64,000 nucleotides of DNA from Paenibacillus sp. KS-LC4 (GTDB lineage Bacteria; Bacillota; Bacilli; Paenibacillales; Paenibacillaceae), in contig NZ_CP145905.1 of assembly GCF_036894955.1 (NCBI RefSeq), positions 1,681,501 through 1,745,500 of the forward strand, in the 5' to 3' direction. Below are positions 7,973-19,687 of this stretch, piece by piece (position 1 is the stretch's first letter; every line of letters starts with the position of its first letter). A program made the translations under genes and the position numbers. The notes beneath the pieces were generated by a model. It did no database searches. It was not told the origin of the DNA and saw only the letters and a program-made list of their open reading frames with translations.

Positions 7973-9430
7973 ATGTCGACGGCCAGACAGTCGCAGTCGC
8001 ATTATTATGATTCACAATCCTTTTATGATGAAATGTTTGAAAAGGATTTCTCCGTTCGTCCCCACTATGAAAGCGTTCATCGCTTGTTCGGGAAAATTAA
8101 GCCCTCTGAGCTAAACATTCGTCAGCATGCCCTCAATCAGCGAATGCTGGAGGAGGGCATTACCTTCACGCTGTACAGCAGCAATCAAAATGAGCCTCTG
8201 GAGCGGACGATTCCGTTCGACTATATTCCCCGTGTCATTCCCCGGCATGAATGGGACAATATTGACCGCGGTGTGCGTCAGCGCATTCGCGCCCTTAACG
8301 CCTTCACCCATGACATCTACCATCAGCAGCACATTGTAAAGGATGGCGTTATTCCCCGCAAAATGATCGTATCCAACATTTATTTCCGCCCGGAAATGGT
8401 TGGTTTGGATGTGCCCGCAGGCGTGTATATTACAGCCTCGGGCATCGACTTGATCCGAGATGAGAAGGGGCGGTACTTTGTGCTGGAGGACAATTTGCGA
8501 TCTCCCTCCGGCTTCTCTTACTTGTTCAAGGGCAGGACGCTGATGAGCGAGCTATTCCACGACCTGTATTTGTCCTCGTCTGTCCAGAGCATCGAGCGAA
8601 GCCTCAACTGCTTCCTCAGCTCGCTTCGCGCGCTTGCCCCGAGCGGCAAGCGTGATCCGCTTATTGTGCTGCTTACGCCGGGCTCCTACAACTCGGCCTA
8701 TTACGAGCATACTTTCCTCGCTCAGCAGCTTGGTATTCATCTTGTGGAGGGTCGTGATCTCGTTTATAAGGATCACAACATTTATTTGCGGGATTTGCGC
8801 GGACTTCGCAAGGTGGATGTTATTTATCGGCGGATCGACGATGAGTTTATAGATCCGCTTGCTTTTCAGCCGGATTCGCTGCTAGGTGTTCCGGGGCTGA
8901 TGAATGCTTATCGCGCAGGTAATGTGGCGATTGCTAACGCTCCGGGCACCGGGGTTGCCGACGATAAGGCTGTTTATGCGTATGTGCCGGATATGATTCG
9001 TTATTATTTGGGCGAAGAGCCGATTTTGCATAATGTGCCAACCTATATTTTGTCGCGCAAGGAAGAGCGGGAATATGTGCTGGATCATCTCTCGGAGCTG
9101 GTCGTGAAGGAAACCTCACTCTCCGGCGGCTATGGCATGTTAATTGGCCCAAGCGCGACAACAGCGGAAATAAAAGCATTCGCTGAAGCGATTAAGCTCG
9201 ATCCAGAGCGATATATCGCCCAGACGACGATGAAGCTTTCACGAGCGCCGATCATGATGGATGGCGTCATGACACCGCGCCATATTGATTTAAGAGCTTT
9301 TGCGCTAATGGGTGAGGAAACACATGTCATACCTGGCGGGCTGACGCGTGTCGCAATGACGGAAGGCTCGCTAGTCGTCAATTCCTCGCAAGGCGGCGGC
9401 GTTAAGGATACATGGGTGCTCAGCCGCTAA
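7973..9430 (+). CDS. Circularly permuted ATP-grasp protein (CP_ATPgrasp, DUF404/DUF407 family)
   Basis: A 485-residue protein of the circularly permuted ATP-grasp family. Recognisable segments are YFVLEDNLRSPSGFSYLF, VYRRIDDEFIDPL, GTGVADDKAVYAYVPDMIRYY, and the glycine-rich VVKETSLSGGYGMLIG. ATP-grasp enzymes join carboxylates to amines through acyl-phosphates, so this one is expected to make an amide or peptide bond on an unknown substrate. The ATG at 7973 has GGAGGAGGC upstream; a TTG at 7955 would overlap that site. The gene is first in an operon with an alpha-E protein and a transglutaminase-like protein. This trio is conserved in many bacteria and has been proposed to build or process a peptide; the product is not known. 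Confidence 0.88.
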   Translation: MSTARQSQSHYYDSQSFYDEMFEKDFSVRPHYESVHRLFGKIKPSELNIRQHALNQRMLEEGITFTLYSSNQNEPLERTIPFDYIPRVIPRHEWDNIDRGVRQRIRALNAFTHDIYHQQHIVKDGVIPRKMIVSNIYFRPEMVGLDVPAGVYITASGIDLIRDEKGRYFVLEDNLRSPSGFSYLFKGRTLMSELFHDLYLSSSVQSIERSLNCFLSSLRALAPSGKRDPLIVLLTPGSYNSAYYEHTFLAQQLGIHLVEGRDLVYKDHNIYLRDLRGLRKVDVIYRRIDDEFIDPLAFQPDSLLGVPGLMNAYRAGNVAIANAPGTGVADDKAVYAYVPDMIRYYLGEEPILHNVPTYILSRKEEREYVLDHLSELVVKETSLSGGYGMLIGPSATTAEIKAFAEAIKLDPERYIAQTTMKLSRAPIMMDGVMTPRHIDLRAFALMGEETHVIPGGLTRVAMTEGSLVVNSSQGGGVKDTWVLSR

Positions 9431-9527
9431 GTCTGAATGCTTCTAAGCCTCGAAGCGGTAAAGCTGCTAAACCGGTGAGCCGGCAGGGATCAATGAGGCG
9501 GGAAGCCTAATAATCGGAGGGATGACT

Positions 9528-10532
9528 ATGCTTAATCGGAATGCGGAGGCATTATTTTGGATTGGACGCTACATGGAACGGGCGGAAAACCATGCGCGTT
9601 TAATTGATGTCCACTATCACTTGCAGGCAGAGGATGGTGCAGATGCGGAGGCTGTGGTTCTAGGGCAGGGAACTGCTGCTGCGACCTGCAAATGGTCGCG
9701 TATCGTGGATGCGCTGGGCAGCAGGGAGTCCTTTGTCCAGCAATACGGCAGCTACAGCGAGCAGGATGTGCTGCGGTATATGACGCTTGACCGCGACCAT
9801 TCGAATTCAATTGTGTCCTGCGTCAGTCACGCCCGGGGCAATCTGCGCACGCTGCGCGAGAAGGTGCCGAGCGAGATGTGGGATGCCGTCAACGGCTTTT
9901 ATTTGTGGCTGCGAGAGAAGCAGCCGGAGGATTTAATTTCGGAATCACCGCATTTATTTTTTGGGAAAATCAAGGAATGGACGGCGCTGTTCCAAGGGAT
10001 CAGCCAGTCTGTCATGCCGCGTGAAAATGAGTGGCATTTTATTGAATGCGGCCGCTATCTGGAGCGGGCTGAAAATACGCTGCGCATTATTAAAGCAGCT
10101 TATAATACGGTCATTGCGAGCGGGGAGAGCTGGAGCAATGCGACAGGCGCATATTCATACTTGCAGGCCATGCTGCGATCGCTGAGCGGCTATCAGGTGT
10201 TCCGGCGTTATTATGCCGATGGCATGTCGGTGGAATCAATCGTCGATTTTGTTATCTTGAATGAAGTGTTCCCGAGGTCGGTGCATTTTGCGCTGCATAC
10301 GCTGGATGAGCATATGCGGGATATACGTTTTCAGGATATGCAGCTGCGCTCGGCGCATGACAAGGTCATTCGTCAGGTAAGCAAGGTGAAGGCGGATCTG
10401 GCCTGCCTGGACCGGGATGATGTTGCGCTGGACCGTGACGGGGCAATCGTCGGCCATTTGCTGGAGGCTTGCCAGACGCTGGGCGGCACCTTCGCCAAAA
10501 CCTTTTTTCGCATGGGGGAGGCCAGTGCATGA
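9528..10532 (+). CDS. Alpha-E domain protein (DUF403)
   Basis: A 334-residue, all-helical protein beginning MLNRNAEALFWIGRYMERAENHARL, the hallmark start of alpha-E (DUF403) proteins. A second RYLERAENTLR occurs mid-protein, consistent with the internal repeat of the family. The ATG at 9528 is chosen because GGAGGG sits about 7 nt upstream; the ATG at 9522 is too close. It overlaps the transglutaminase-like gene by 4 nt, so the two are translationally coupled. Its biochemical role is unknown; it is nearly always found with CP-ATP-grasp genes. Confidence 0.88.
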   Translation: MLNRNAEALFWIGRYMERAENHARLIDVHYHLQAEDGADAEAVVLGQGTAAATCKWSRIVDALGSRESFVQQYGSYSEQDVLRYMTLDRDHSNSIVSCVSHARGNLRTLREKVPSEMWDAVNGFYLWLREKQPEDLISESPHLFFGKIKEWTALFQGISQSVMPRENEWHFIECGRYLERAENTLRIIKAAYNTVIASGESWSNATGAYSYLQAMLRSLSGYQVFRRYYADGMSVESIVDFVILNEVFPRSVHFALHTLDEHMRDIRFQDMQLRSAHDKVIRQVSKVKADLACLDRDDVALDRDGAIVGHLLEACQTLGGTFAKTFFRMGEASA

Positions 10533-11419
10533 AGCTGAACATTTCGCATGTGACGCAATACGATTATGGCACGCCCGTTACGGACAGTGTCAATGAAATT
10601 CGTCTGACGCCGAGTACGGATGAACGCCAGTCCTGCTATCAGCAGTCCATTGCGATTGAGCCGAATGCGCCGCTCTTCAGCTATGAGGATTTTTTCGGCA
10701 ATCGGGTGCATTCGTTTTCGGTGAACGACTCGCACCGCAAGCTCACGATTCGTTCGCAAATGACCGTTGTGACGAAGGAGGCACTTACACCGGAGCAGCA
10801 GGCCGCCGCTCTGAACGGCGGCGGAGCGGCTGAAGTTGCCTGGGAATGGCTGCAATCAGAGGATGCGGGCAATCGTTTCGTGGAGTTTCTGCTGCCAACC
10901 GCTTATACGGCGCTGAGTCCAGAAGTAGAGATGTATGCAGTGGGCGTAGAGGATCGGAAAAATAATGGGCTGAGCGTATACGGCTGGCTGCTGGCGCTCT
11001 CCCAAAAAATTCGCACCGAATTTGTCTATGATCCAGATGCTACTACTGTGGAGACGAAGGCGAGCGACATGTTTGCACGCAGGCGTGGCGTATGCCAGGA
11101 TTTTGCCCATCTGATGATCGCCTGCTGCCGTTCTCAGCAGGTTCCCGCCCGCTACGTGAGCGGCTATCATTTCGTTGGCGATTTGCAAGGCGGAACCGCA
11201 GATTTTGAGCAGGCGTCCCATGCATGGGTGGAAGCCTATGTACCTTCGCTCGGCTGGTGCAGCTTCGACCCGACGAATGAAGCTCCCGTAGGCGAGCGTT
11301 ACGTAAAGCTGGGCCATGGACGAGATTATAAAGATATCGTTCCGGTAAAAGGCGTCTATCGCGGAAGTGGGCAGCAGATGCTTAAGGTGACGGTGGATGT
11401 TCGCAAATTAGAGGAATGA
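10529..11419 (+). CDS. Transglutaminase-like cysteine protease-fold protein
   Basis: A 296-residue protein with an N-terminal beta domain (MKLNISHVTQYDYGTPV) and a transglutaminase-like core. The triad is visible as C189 (RRGVCQDFAHLM), H231 (ASHAWVEAYVP) and D247 (CSFDPTNE). There is no signal peptide, so it is probably cytoplasmic. The ATG overlaps the alpha-E stop (ATGA), and GGGGGAGG lies upstream. Such proteins either cleave or cross-link peptide and isopeptide bonds. Next to an ATP-grasp ligase it may trim or transfer the ligase product, which is an inference from context. Confidence 0.88.
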   Translation: MKLNISHVTQYDYGTPVTDSVNEIRLTPSTDERQSCYQQSIAIEPNAPLFSYEDFFGNRVHSFSVNDSHRKLTIRSQMTVVTKEALTPEQQAAALNGGGAAEVAWEWLQSEDAGNRFVEFLLPTAYTALSPEVEMYAVGVEDRKNNGLSVYGWLLALSQKIRTEFVYDPDATTVETKASDMFARRRGVCQDFAHLMIACCRSQQVPARYVSGYHFVGDLQGGTADFEQASHAWVEAYVPSLGWCSFDPTNEAPVGERYVKLGHGRDYKDIVPVKGVYRGSGQQMLKVTVDVRKLEE

Positions 11420-11439
11420 AGCAGGCGGGGAAACGTGAG

Positions 11440-11513
11440 AAAAGCCCTATGGGCGCATAGCTGTAGCTGCTTAAGCTTTGATACAGCTGCATATGCGCCC
11501 GAAGGGCTTTTTC
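11440..11513. terminator. Bidirectional terminator between convergent genes
   Basis: A long imperfect stem pairs AAAAGCCCTATGGGCGCAT with ATGCGCCCGAAGGGCTTTTT, including an inner TAGCTGTA/TACAGCT pairing. T-runs occur in both orientations. It separates the transglutaminase operon from the convergent secreted-protein gene. Confidence 0.85.
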
Positions 11514-11550
11514 GTTAGTTTTTTGGAAGGTTTAAATTCGAAGGCTTAGA

Positions 11551-13200
11551 TTATTGAACGATGGTAAAATCATCAAAGTTCAAGCGGCTGCCGGATGTGC
11601 CGGCGACTACGATTTTGAAGCGTACCGCTGCACTTTCATTTACCGTAATCGTCTGCTCGGCTAACGACTGGCTGCTGGAGTAAGTGCTGCCGACGTCCGT
11701 CCAAGTGGAGCCGCCATTCAGCGACTTTTGAAGCTTCCATGTCGCTCCCGTATCGCTGCCAAAGCTTGCGTGCTTCACTTTGACGCTGGTCGCGCCGCCT
11801 GTCACACTGAAATTCATAGAGATAGAGCCTGCCGACCTGACTCTAGCAGCTTTCGTTCCGTTTTTCTTATCGGTAGCTAGATCGCCTAGCAGCGCATTAT
11901 CAAAGGTCCATGAGCCTGAGCCGAGCGTAACCGTACCTGCCGTATAGGCTGCTTTCGTGCCTGTCTCGAAGGTTTCGTTCACAGCGCCGGATGTAGGCGG
12001 CTGTGATGTTGAGGCATAGCCGTAGGAGCCTTGCTTGAACGTGGAGCTGTCCCACCATTTGTAGCCGGAAGCCGGTGCTGCCCATGGTTCAGCCTGCGGC
12101 TGGGTTGACGTTTGCGGCGTTTCTATAGCAAGCAGCGCTGTTGCGCTGTCAAGCGTGAGGCCGCTTACTTGATTCAGTGCTGTGTAGCTTTCTTTAACAG
12201 CAAGCCAGTCCACAAGCTGCACGAGCAGCGCGCCATTGCTCGCTTCTGTGAAGCCGTCGTAAGTTGTTTTGGTACCGCCTGTTTCCTCACGCAAATATTT
12301 AGGCGTACTGTCTTCGACAGGAGAAGAGTCGCCGATGACGGCTACTTTGCCGAGACTGTTTTTTCCAATTGCCACATAAGGCCCTTCCGCAATTCCCCCG
12401 CCATTATAAACACCTTGGTCGACCGCATTGCCCCAAGCAGCCGAAGTCTGCTGTATGTAGACGATTCCCTTTGCTTTAGTCGGATCCGTAATGGCGATGG
12501 TCGATCCGGCATGCATCGTCACGGAATTAATGCCGCTAGTAATGCCAAAAGATTGTGACGCCGGCACGATCGTTCCTGAGTTTACATTGCCTAGCGCATT
12601 GTAACGGATGCGCATGCCGAAGTTATTCGACAGCCAGTCGGAGCTGGCTACACCTTGCATAGCGGCTGAACTGGCTTCCGCTGTGCTCATGCCTAGCGCA
12701 GGATTTGACCAAGCTCCCCGTCTGTAGCCATTGAATACTTCAGAGGAATCCCATCTGTTTTTATTGCGATCCGCGTTATAGTGGTCTGCGATGAAGAAAA
12801 TGCTGCCTCCGCCCTGCACATACGAAAGCATAGCCTGCTGCTCGCTCGTCTTGAACGGCACGTTCGCTTCAGGAATAACGAAGACGTCATAGCCGCTTAA
12901 GTCTGTTAGCGTAATCGGGCCGCTTTTGCGAAGCTCCTTGACGTAATAGCCTCGGCCTGCAAGAGCTTGTCCAAAATCGGAAAAGCCGCCGTCGATGACC
13001 CAATCTGCCGCGCCTGCTGTTTGGGCATGGGCATTGTCGAACAGAATTTTTTTGCCATTGGCACTTCCTGAGGGCTGTAGGACGGGAGCTGGATCAGATG
13101 GCCCTTCCGCTAAGGAAACGGCCGTACTCGCCGACAAAGACATTGCTAAGATGAGTGCTCCAGCCGTCAATCGCTTCAAAAAATTACCCTTCATCATCAA
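11551..13200 (-). CDS. Secreted protein with GATase-like (DUF4350-type) domain and C-terminal beta-sandwich
   Basis: A 549-residue exported protein. Residues 1-32 form a signal peptide (KRLTAGALILAMSLSAS...). The region of about 50-345 has a glutamine-amidotransferase-like fold: KILFDNAHAQTAGAADWVID, YDVFVIPEANVPF, and GGSIFFIADHYNADRN. It resembles domains found in secreted Bacillales nuclease-associated proteins. A linker (about 375-415) leads to a C-terminal jelly-roll or CBM-like domain (about 415-549) with FETGTKAAYTAGTVTLGSG and LNFDDFTIVQ. CGGAGG precedes the ATG. It is probably an extracellular enzyme or binding protein. The GATase-like domain lacks an obvious nucleophile cysteine, so amidotransferase activity is unlikely. 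Its exact role is not known. Confidence 0.65.
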   Translation of the reverse strand: MMMKGNFLKRLTAGALILAMSLSASTAVSLAEGPSDPAPVLQPSGSANGKKILFDNAHAQTAGAADWVIDGGFSDFGQALAGRGYYVKELRKSGPITLTDLSGYDVFVIPEANVPFKTSEQQAMLSYVQGGGSIFFIADHYNADRNKNRWDSSEVFNGYRRGAWSNPALGMSTAEASSAAMQGVASSDWLSNNFGMRIRYNALGNVNSGTIVPASQSFGITSGINSVTMHAGSTIAITDPTKAKGIVYIQQTSAAWGNAVDQGVYNGGGIAEGPYVAIGKNSLGKVAVIGDSSPVEDSTPKYLREETGGTKTTYDGFTEASNGALLVQLVDWLAVKESYTALNQVSGLTLDSATALLAIETPQTSTQPQAEPWAAPASGYKWWDSSTFKQGSYGYASTSQPPTSGAVNETFETGTKAAYTAGTVTLGSGSWTFDNALLGDLATDKKNGTKAARVRSAGSISMNFSVTGGATSVKVKHASFGSDTGATWKLQKSLNGGSTWTDVGSTYSSSQSLAEQTITVNESAAVRFKIVVAGTSGSRLNFDDFTIVQ

Positions 13201-13354
13201 ACCTCCGCTTCTAGTAGTTGGTTCAAATAGAGTGGCTTCCTTGGTTGGAAGCTCAAGGCAATTGTACTATTTTTTCTAAATAATAGAAATAGATTCGCGT
13301 GAGAAAATTAATACATAGAGTGTTAAGTTTATGTAAGGGAAATTGAAAGAGCTG

Positions 13355-14068
13355 CTAATCGTTGCTGAATAGCTCGTTCAATACATTTTTTCTATTTTCA
13401 AGAAAGCGCCGGGTTAGCTGGTAGTGTGCCGTGTCCTCGTAGCGAATTTCTGCAACGGGCTTGGCGTCAAAATTGTAAATTTGCGCGTTCGGATACCCGA
13501 GCAAAATAGGCGAGTGAGTCGCGATGATGAACTGGGCATCGCGCTCTAAATCTTTAATGACGCGAAGCAGCGCGAGCTGGCGGGCTGGAGAAAGCGCGGC
13601 CTCAGGCTCGTCGAGCAGATAAATCGCTTTTTTGCCAAAACGGTGCTTAAACAACGATAGAAAGGCTTCGCCATGCGACTGCTCATGCAGCGATTTGCCC
13701 CCGTAATAGGGCAGGCTTTCGGGCACTGTATCAAGATAAGAGGCGAATTGATAGAACGTTTCTGCGCGCAGGAAAAAGCCGTTCGTGAGCTTGGGCATCC
13801 AGGAAAGCCGGATGTAGGGACCAAGTGCGGATTCAGAGGCATCCACGTCATAGCTGTTGTTGCGCCCGCCGCCAGCGGTGTTAAAGCTGCATTGATAGGC
13901 TATAGCCTCTAGAAAGGTAGACTTTCCGGAGCCATTTTCGCCTACAAAGAAGGTGATATGGGTATGAAAATGTAGCTTGCTCATTGACTGGATGACAGGT
14001 ATGGAAAAGGGATAGGTGCTGGAATTGGGAATACGCTCCTTGAGTAGTTCTGCACTCCGTAAATACAA
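13355..14068 (-). CDS. Stand-alone ABC-type AAA ATPase (AAA_21-like)
   Basis: A 237-residue ATPase. Walker A is GENGSGKST (43-51), EQSHGEAF takes the signature position, AIYLLDEPEAAL is Walker B, and ATHSP is the switch histidine. There are no membrane segments and no linked permease. The layout matches small cytosolic AAA_21/RecF-like ATPases of unknown function, some of which act in nucleic-acid or stress systems. It lacks an OLD/TOPRIM nuclease domain and has no nuclease neighbour, so there is no clear defence link. It is monocistronic, between two unrelated genes. Confidence 0.8.
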   Translation of the reverse strand: MYLRSAELLKERIPNSSTYPFSIPVIQSMSKLHFHTHITFFVGENGSGKSTFLEAIAYQCSFNTAGGGRNNSYDVDASESALGPYIRLSWMPKLTNGFFLRAETFYQFASYLDTVPESLPYYGGKSLHEQSHGEAFLSLFKHRFGKKAIYLLDEPEAALSPARQLALLRVIKDLERDAQFIIATHSPILLGYPNAQIYNFDAKPVAEIRYEDTAHYQLTRRFLENRKNVLNELFSND

Positions 14069-14206
14069 GGCTTTCAGCTCCTTTGGCAGAAAGGGATAGT
14101 TTATTTTATTTTAACAGATAGAAGGTGGGGCTGCATTTGGAGGGGCTAGGGGGAATGTTTTGTGACTTATTGTGATAGTCCAAGGTCTGACAAACATATG
14201 ACCTAA

Positions 14207-17446
<3,240 letters not shown>

Positions 17447-17494
17447 CGCAGTATGGCAACTACTAGTTCGATTAATAATGTCGAGGTGAGCAAA

Positions 17495-18574
17495 ATGATT
17501 TCCATTAGTCTGTGTATGATTGTCAAAAACGAAGAAGATACCCTCGGCCGCTGCTTATCTTCCATCCACGATTTAGTTGATGAAATTATTATTGTTGATA
17601 CGGGTTCAACAGATCGTACGAAATTCATCGCCAGCAATTATACCGAGCTGATTTTTGATAGGGAATGGACGGATGATTTTGCTGCTGCTAGAAACTATGC
17701 ATTCAGCAAGGCCGGGAAGGACTATATTTTTTGGCTCGATGCGGATGATATGCTGCTTGAAAATGATCGTGAAAAACTTGCTATTTTAAAGGCAGAGCTG
17801 AGCCCAGAGGTCGACTCCGTCCGAATGAACTATCATTTAGCCTTCGATGAATATGGCAATCTGACATCCAGCATTAGCCGCAACCGACTCGTCAAAAGGG
17901 TGAACAACTACCGATGGATTGGCGCGGTGCATGAGTATTTAGAGGTGTGGGGAAACATTGAAAGCAGCGATATTGCCGTTATCCATAACAGTCTTCATCA
18001 TGACCGTAACCGTAATTTAATGATTTATGAAAAACGTCTGGAGCGCGGCGAGACATTTACTCCTCGTGATCTTTATTATTATGCGAATGAGCTTCGCGAC
18101 CACGGAAAATATGAACAAGCGATTTTGCATTATGAAAAATTTCTTTCGACGGGCGAAGGCTGGGTGGAGGATAATGCGGCGACATGCGGTAAGCTGGCGG
18201 ATTGCTATAACCAGCTTGGAGATGCAGAGCGGGAGCTTGAGTCGATACTAAGATCGTTTCAATATGGCAGTCCGCGCGCAGAGTTTTGTTGCCGGCTAGG
18301 ATATTATTTTTTGCAGCAAAAAGATTTCGAGACGGCTGGTTACTGGTATAACCTCGCCATTGAGCGTGGGCAGTCCGACCAACGGCTGGGCTTTGTCAAT
18401 GTGGCCTGCTCAACCTGGCTGCCGCATCTTCAGCTATGCGTCTGCTATGATCGTTTAGGTGATTACGAGCAAGCGTATCGGCATAATGAGGCTGCCCGAG
18501 CTTTCCGGCCAGATGATCCGAGAGTGCTGCAAAATAAAGCCTACCTGGAGTCGTTGCAGGTGCAAGCGGAATAA
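17495..18574 (+). CDS. Family 2 glycosyltransferase with C-terminal TPR-like region
   Basis: A 359-residue protein. The GT-A domain starts MISISLCMIVKNEEDTLGRCL, with IIVDTGSTDRT and the DxD-type LDADDML motif. W-T-D-D-F-A-A-A-R-N follows, as in SunS/WaaE-like GT2 enzymes. From about residue 200 helical TPR-like repeats follow (YYYANELRDHGKYEQAILHYE). The ATG at 17495 has GAGGTGAG upstream. The gene begins 48 nt after the collagen gene stop with no terminator between, so the two are probably co-transcribed. The enzyme is a good candidate for glycosylating the threonine-rich collagen tract; this is an inference from position. Confidence 0.85.
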   Translation: MISISLCMIVKNEEDTLGRCLSSIHDLVDEIIIVDTGSTDRTKFIASNYTELIFDREWTDDFAAARNYAFSKAGKDYIFWLDADDMLLENDREKLAILKAELSPEVDSVRMNYHLAFDEYGNLTSSISRNRLVKRVNNYRWIGAVHEYLEVWGNIESSDIAVIHNSLHHDRNRNLMIYEKRLERGETFTPRDLYYYANELRDHGKYEQAILHYEKFLSTGEGWVEDNAATCGKLADCYNQLGDAERELESILRSFQYGSPRAEFCCRLGYYFLQQKDFETAGYWYNLAIERGQSDQRLGFVNVACSTWLPHLQLCVCYDRLGDYEQAYRHNEAARAFRPDDPRVLQNKAYLESLQVQAE

Positions 18575-18590
18575 CGCTGATCATATAAAA

Positions 18591-18626
18591 AAGCAGCAGA
18601 CTAAGCGTTATCTTAGTCTGCTGCTG
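18591..18626. terminator. Bidirectional terminator between the glycosyltransferase and RidA genes
   Basis: AGCAGCAGACTAAG and CTTAGTCTGCTGCT form a 14-bp perfect stem with a six-base loop. An A-run on the left serves the minus-strand gene as a T-tract; the plus-strand side is less T-rich. It separates two convergent genes. Confidence 0.85.
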
Positions 18627-18637
18627 TATCGGCCTGT

Positions 18638-19036
18638 TTAAGCTTTAGCTGCCCAGATTTCGATTTCTATTTTTATTTCGGGCAGTCCTAATTCGGAAAG
18701 ATAACCAATCGTCATAGAAGGATATTGAATGCCGAATAGCTCCGCCCATTTTTCGTAGAGATAATCCCAGTCTATTTTTTCAGTGGCCCATATGTTCACC
18801 TTAATAATATGCTCGGAGGTTAATTGCTCGGATTTCAGTAAAAAGTTGATGTTAGCAAACATATTGTTAATTTGTTCATTCAAAGTGTTCGGAATGTTGC
18901 CGTTTTGGTCCGTTCCAATTTGTCCGGAAGTTACAAACAGCTCGGCATTTCTCGGAACCTTTGTAATGTGACTGTAATTTCCTACTGGACTAGGCATACC
19001 TGCTGGATTTTTTCTAATAATTCCTACATTTTTCAT
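18638..19036 (-). CDS. RidA/YjgF/YER057c/UK114 family protein
   Basis: A 132-residue protein of the Rid superfamily. It shows AELFVTSGQIGTDQNG near the N-terminus, INNMFANINFLLKSE, and IIKVNIWATEKIDW. The C-terminus LPEIKIEIEIWAAKA corresponds to the usual ...VEIEAIAA ending. RidA deaminates reactive enamine/imine intermediates of amino-acid metabolism. The canonical arginine in the R-x-E active-site region is not obvious (LPEIKIEIE), so it may be a non-RidA Rid subgroup with another substrate. The ATG is preceded by GAGAGGCGA. No operon partner is evident. Confidence 0.8.
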   Translation of the reverse strand: MKNVGIIRKNPAGMPSPVGNYSHITKVPRNAELFVTSGQIGTDQNGNIPNTLNEQINNMFANINFLLKSEQLTSEHIIKVNIWATEKIDWDYLYEKWAELFGIQYPSMTIGYLSELGLPEIKIEIEIWAAKA

Positions 19037-19368
19037 ACATCTTCGCCTCTCATTTTAAGATTTCTGCTATTTTTAACCAGTCGATTTGGGCGGACTTCAC
19101 CCGTGAAATGACTTTTAGAAAAAAACAGCAGTCGAGTATCCGTAGCCAGAGGAGATGAAAAATAGCGATTTTTTCTTCATGAACGGACACTCCTTTCTCT
19201 TAAAATTAGGAAGCTTTAATCTATGTTAAAGTGTAAGCGAAATGATATGCGGAGTCAAATGTTTGCCAACTGTGCAATTACAGAGCGGCCTCCCGATCTG
19301 CTGCGTTAGATTTTAGTTGTATTAATAAGAAAGGCTTGGAGCTAAAGGTTTTTTTTCTCTTTGGCTTG
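19037..19368. other. Upstream region of the ridA-like gene
   Basis: This 330-bp stretch is AT-rich and contains no convincing coding sequence or RNA gene. A promoter for the minus-strand ridA-like gene is expected here. It ends in a T-rich stretch (TTTTTTTTCTCTTT) that also precedes the second copy of the palindromic element at 33118. Confidence 0.35.
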
Positions 19369-19486
19369 TTATCCCCTTAGCTCAGAAACGTGGGTCAGGA
19401 AATTGTAAGGTTGATGACCAATCTGAAGACAAGATTCGTTTATCGTCAGTGGAGGTGACGAAGTGCGTTCTGAGCTAAGGGGATAA
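19369..19486. repeat. Intergenic palindromic element, family 2, copy 1
   Basis: TTATCCCCTTAGCTCAGAA (19369-19387) and its exact reverse complement (19468-19486) form a 19-bp perfect stem, 20 bp with the flanking G-C. The 80-nt loop carries its own small hairpin (CGTCAgtggaggTGACG). The same arms occur at 33118-33180 with a different, 25-nt loop. Both copies are preceded by TTTTCTCTTT and followed by CCTCC(A/T)AAAGC. Confidence 0.8.
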
Positions 19487-19583
19487 CCTCCAAAAGCAGA
19501 ACAAAAGGGAACAGGTGAGGAGATAAGGAGATAGAGGTGAGGCGAGAGGGGGAGGCGTCAACCGGATTATGCTTATAACATGC

Positions 19584-19629
19584 AAAAAAATGCGAGAAGC
19601 TGCCTCAAGGCCGCGTCCCGCATTTTTTA
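19584..19629 (-). terminator. Intrinsic terminator of spoVR
   Basis: AAAAAATGCG and CGCATTTTTT pair across a GC-rich centre about 60 nt beyond the spoVR stop. Read on the minus strand, the stem is followed by a T-run. The purine-rich stretch at 19500-19555 next to it is non-coding. Confidence 0.75.
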
Positions 19630-19687
19630 AATATTGTCAGAGCAAGGGGATGCTCTGCCCCAAAACTTCAGTAAGGATGGTCATACC

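Noticed and set aside
11551..13200. Classification as an active glutamine amidotransferase
   Set aside because: The fold-like region has no clear nucleophile Cys with a GATase elbow motif, and the protein is secreted.
13355..14068. A defence-type ATPase with a nuclease partner
   Set aside because: The protein lacks a TOPRIM or other nuclease domain and neither neighbour is a nuclease or defence gene, so only a generic ATPase call is supported.
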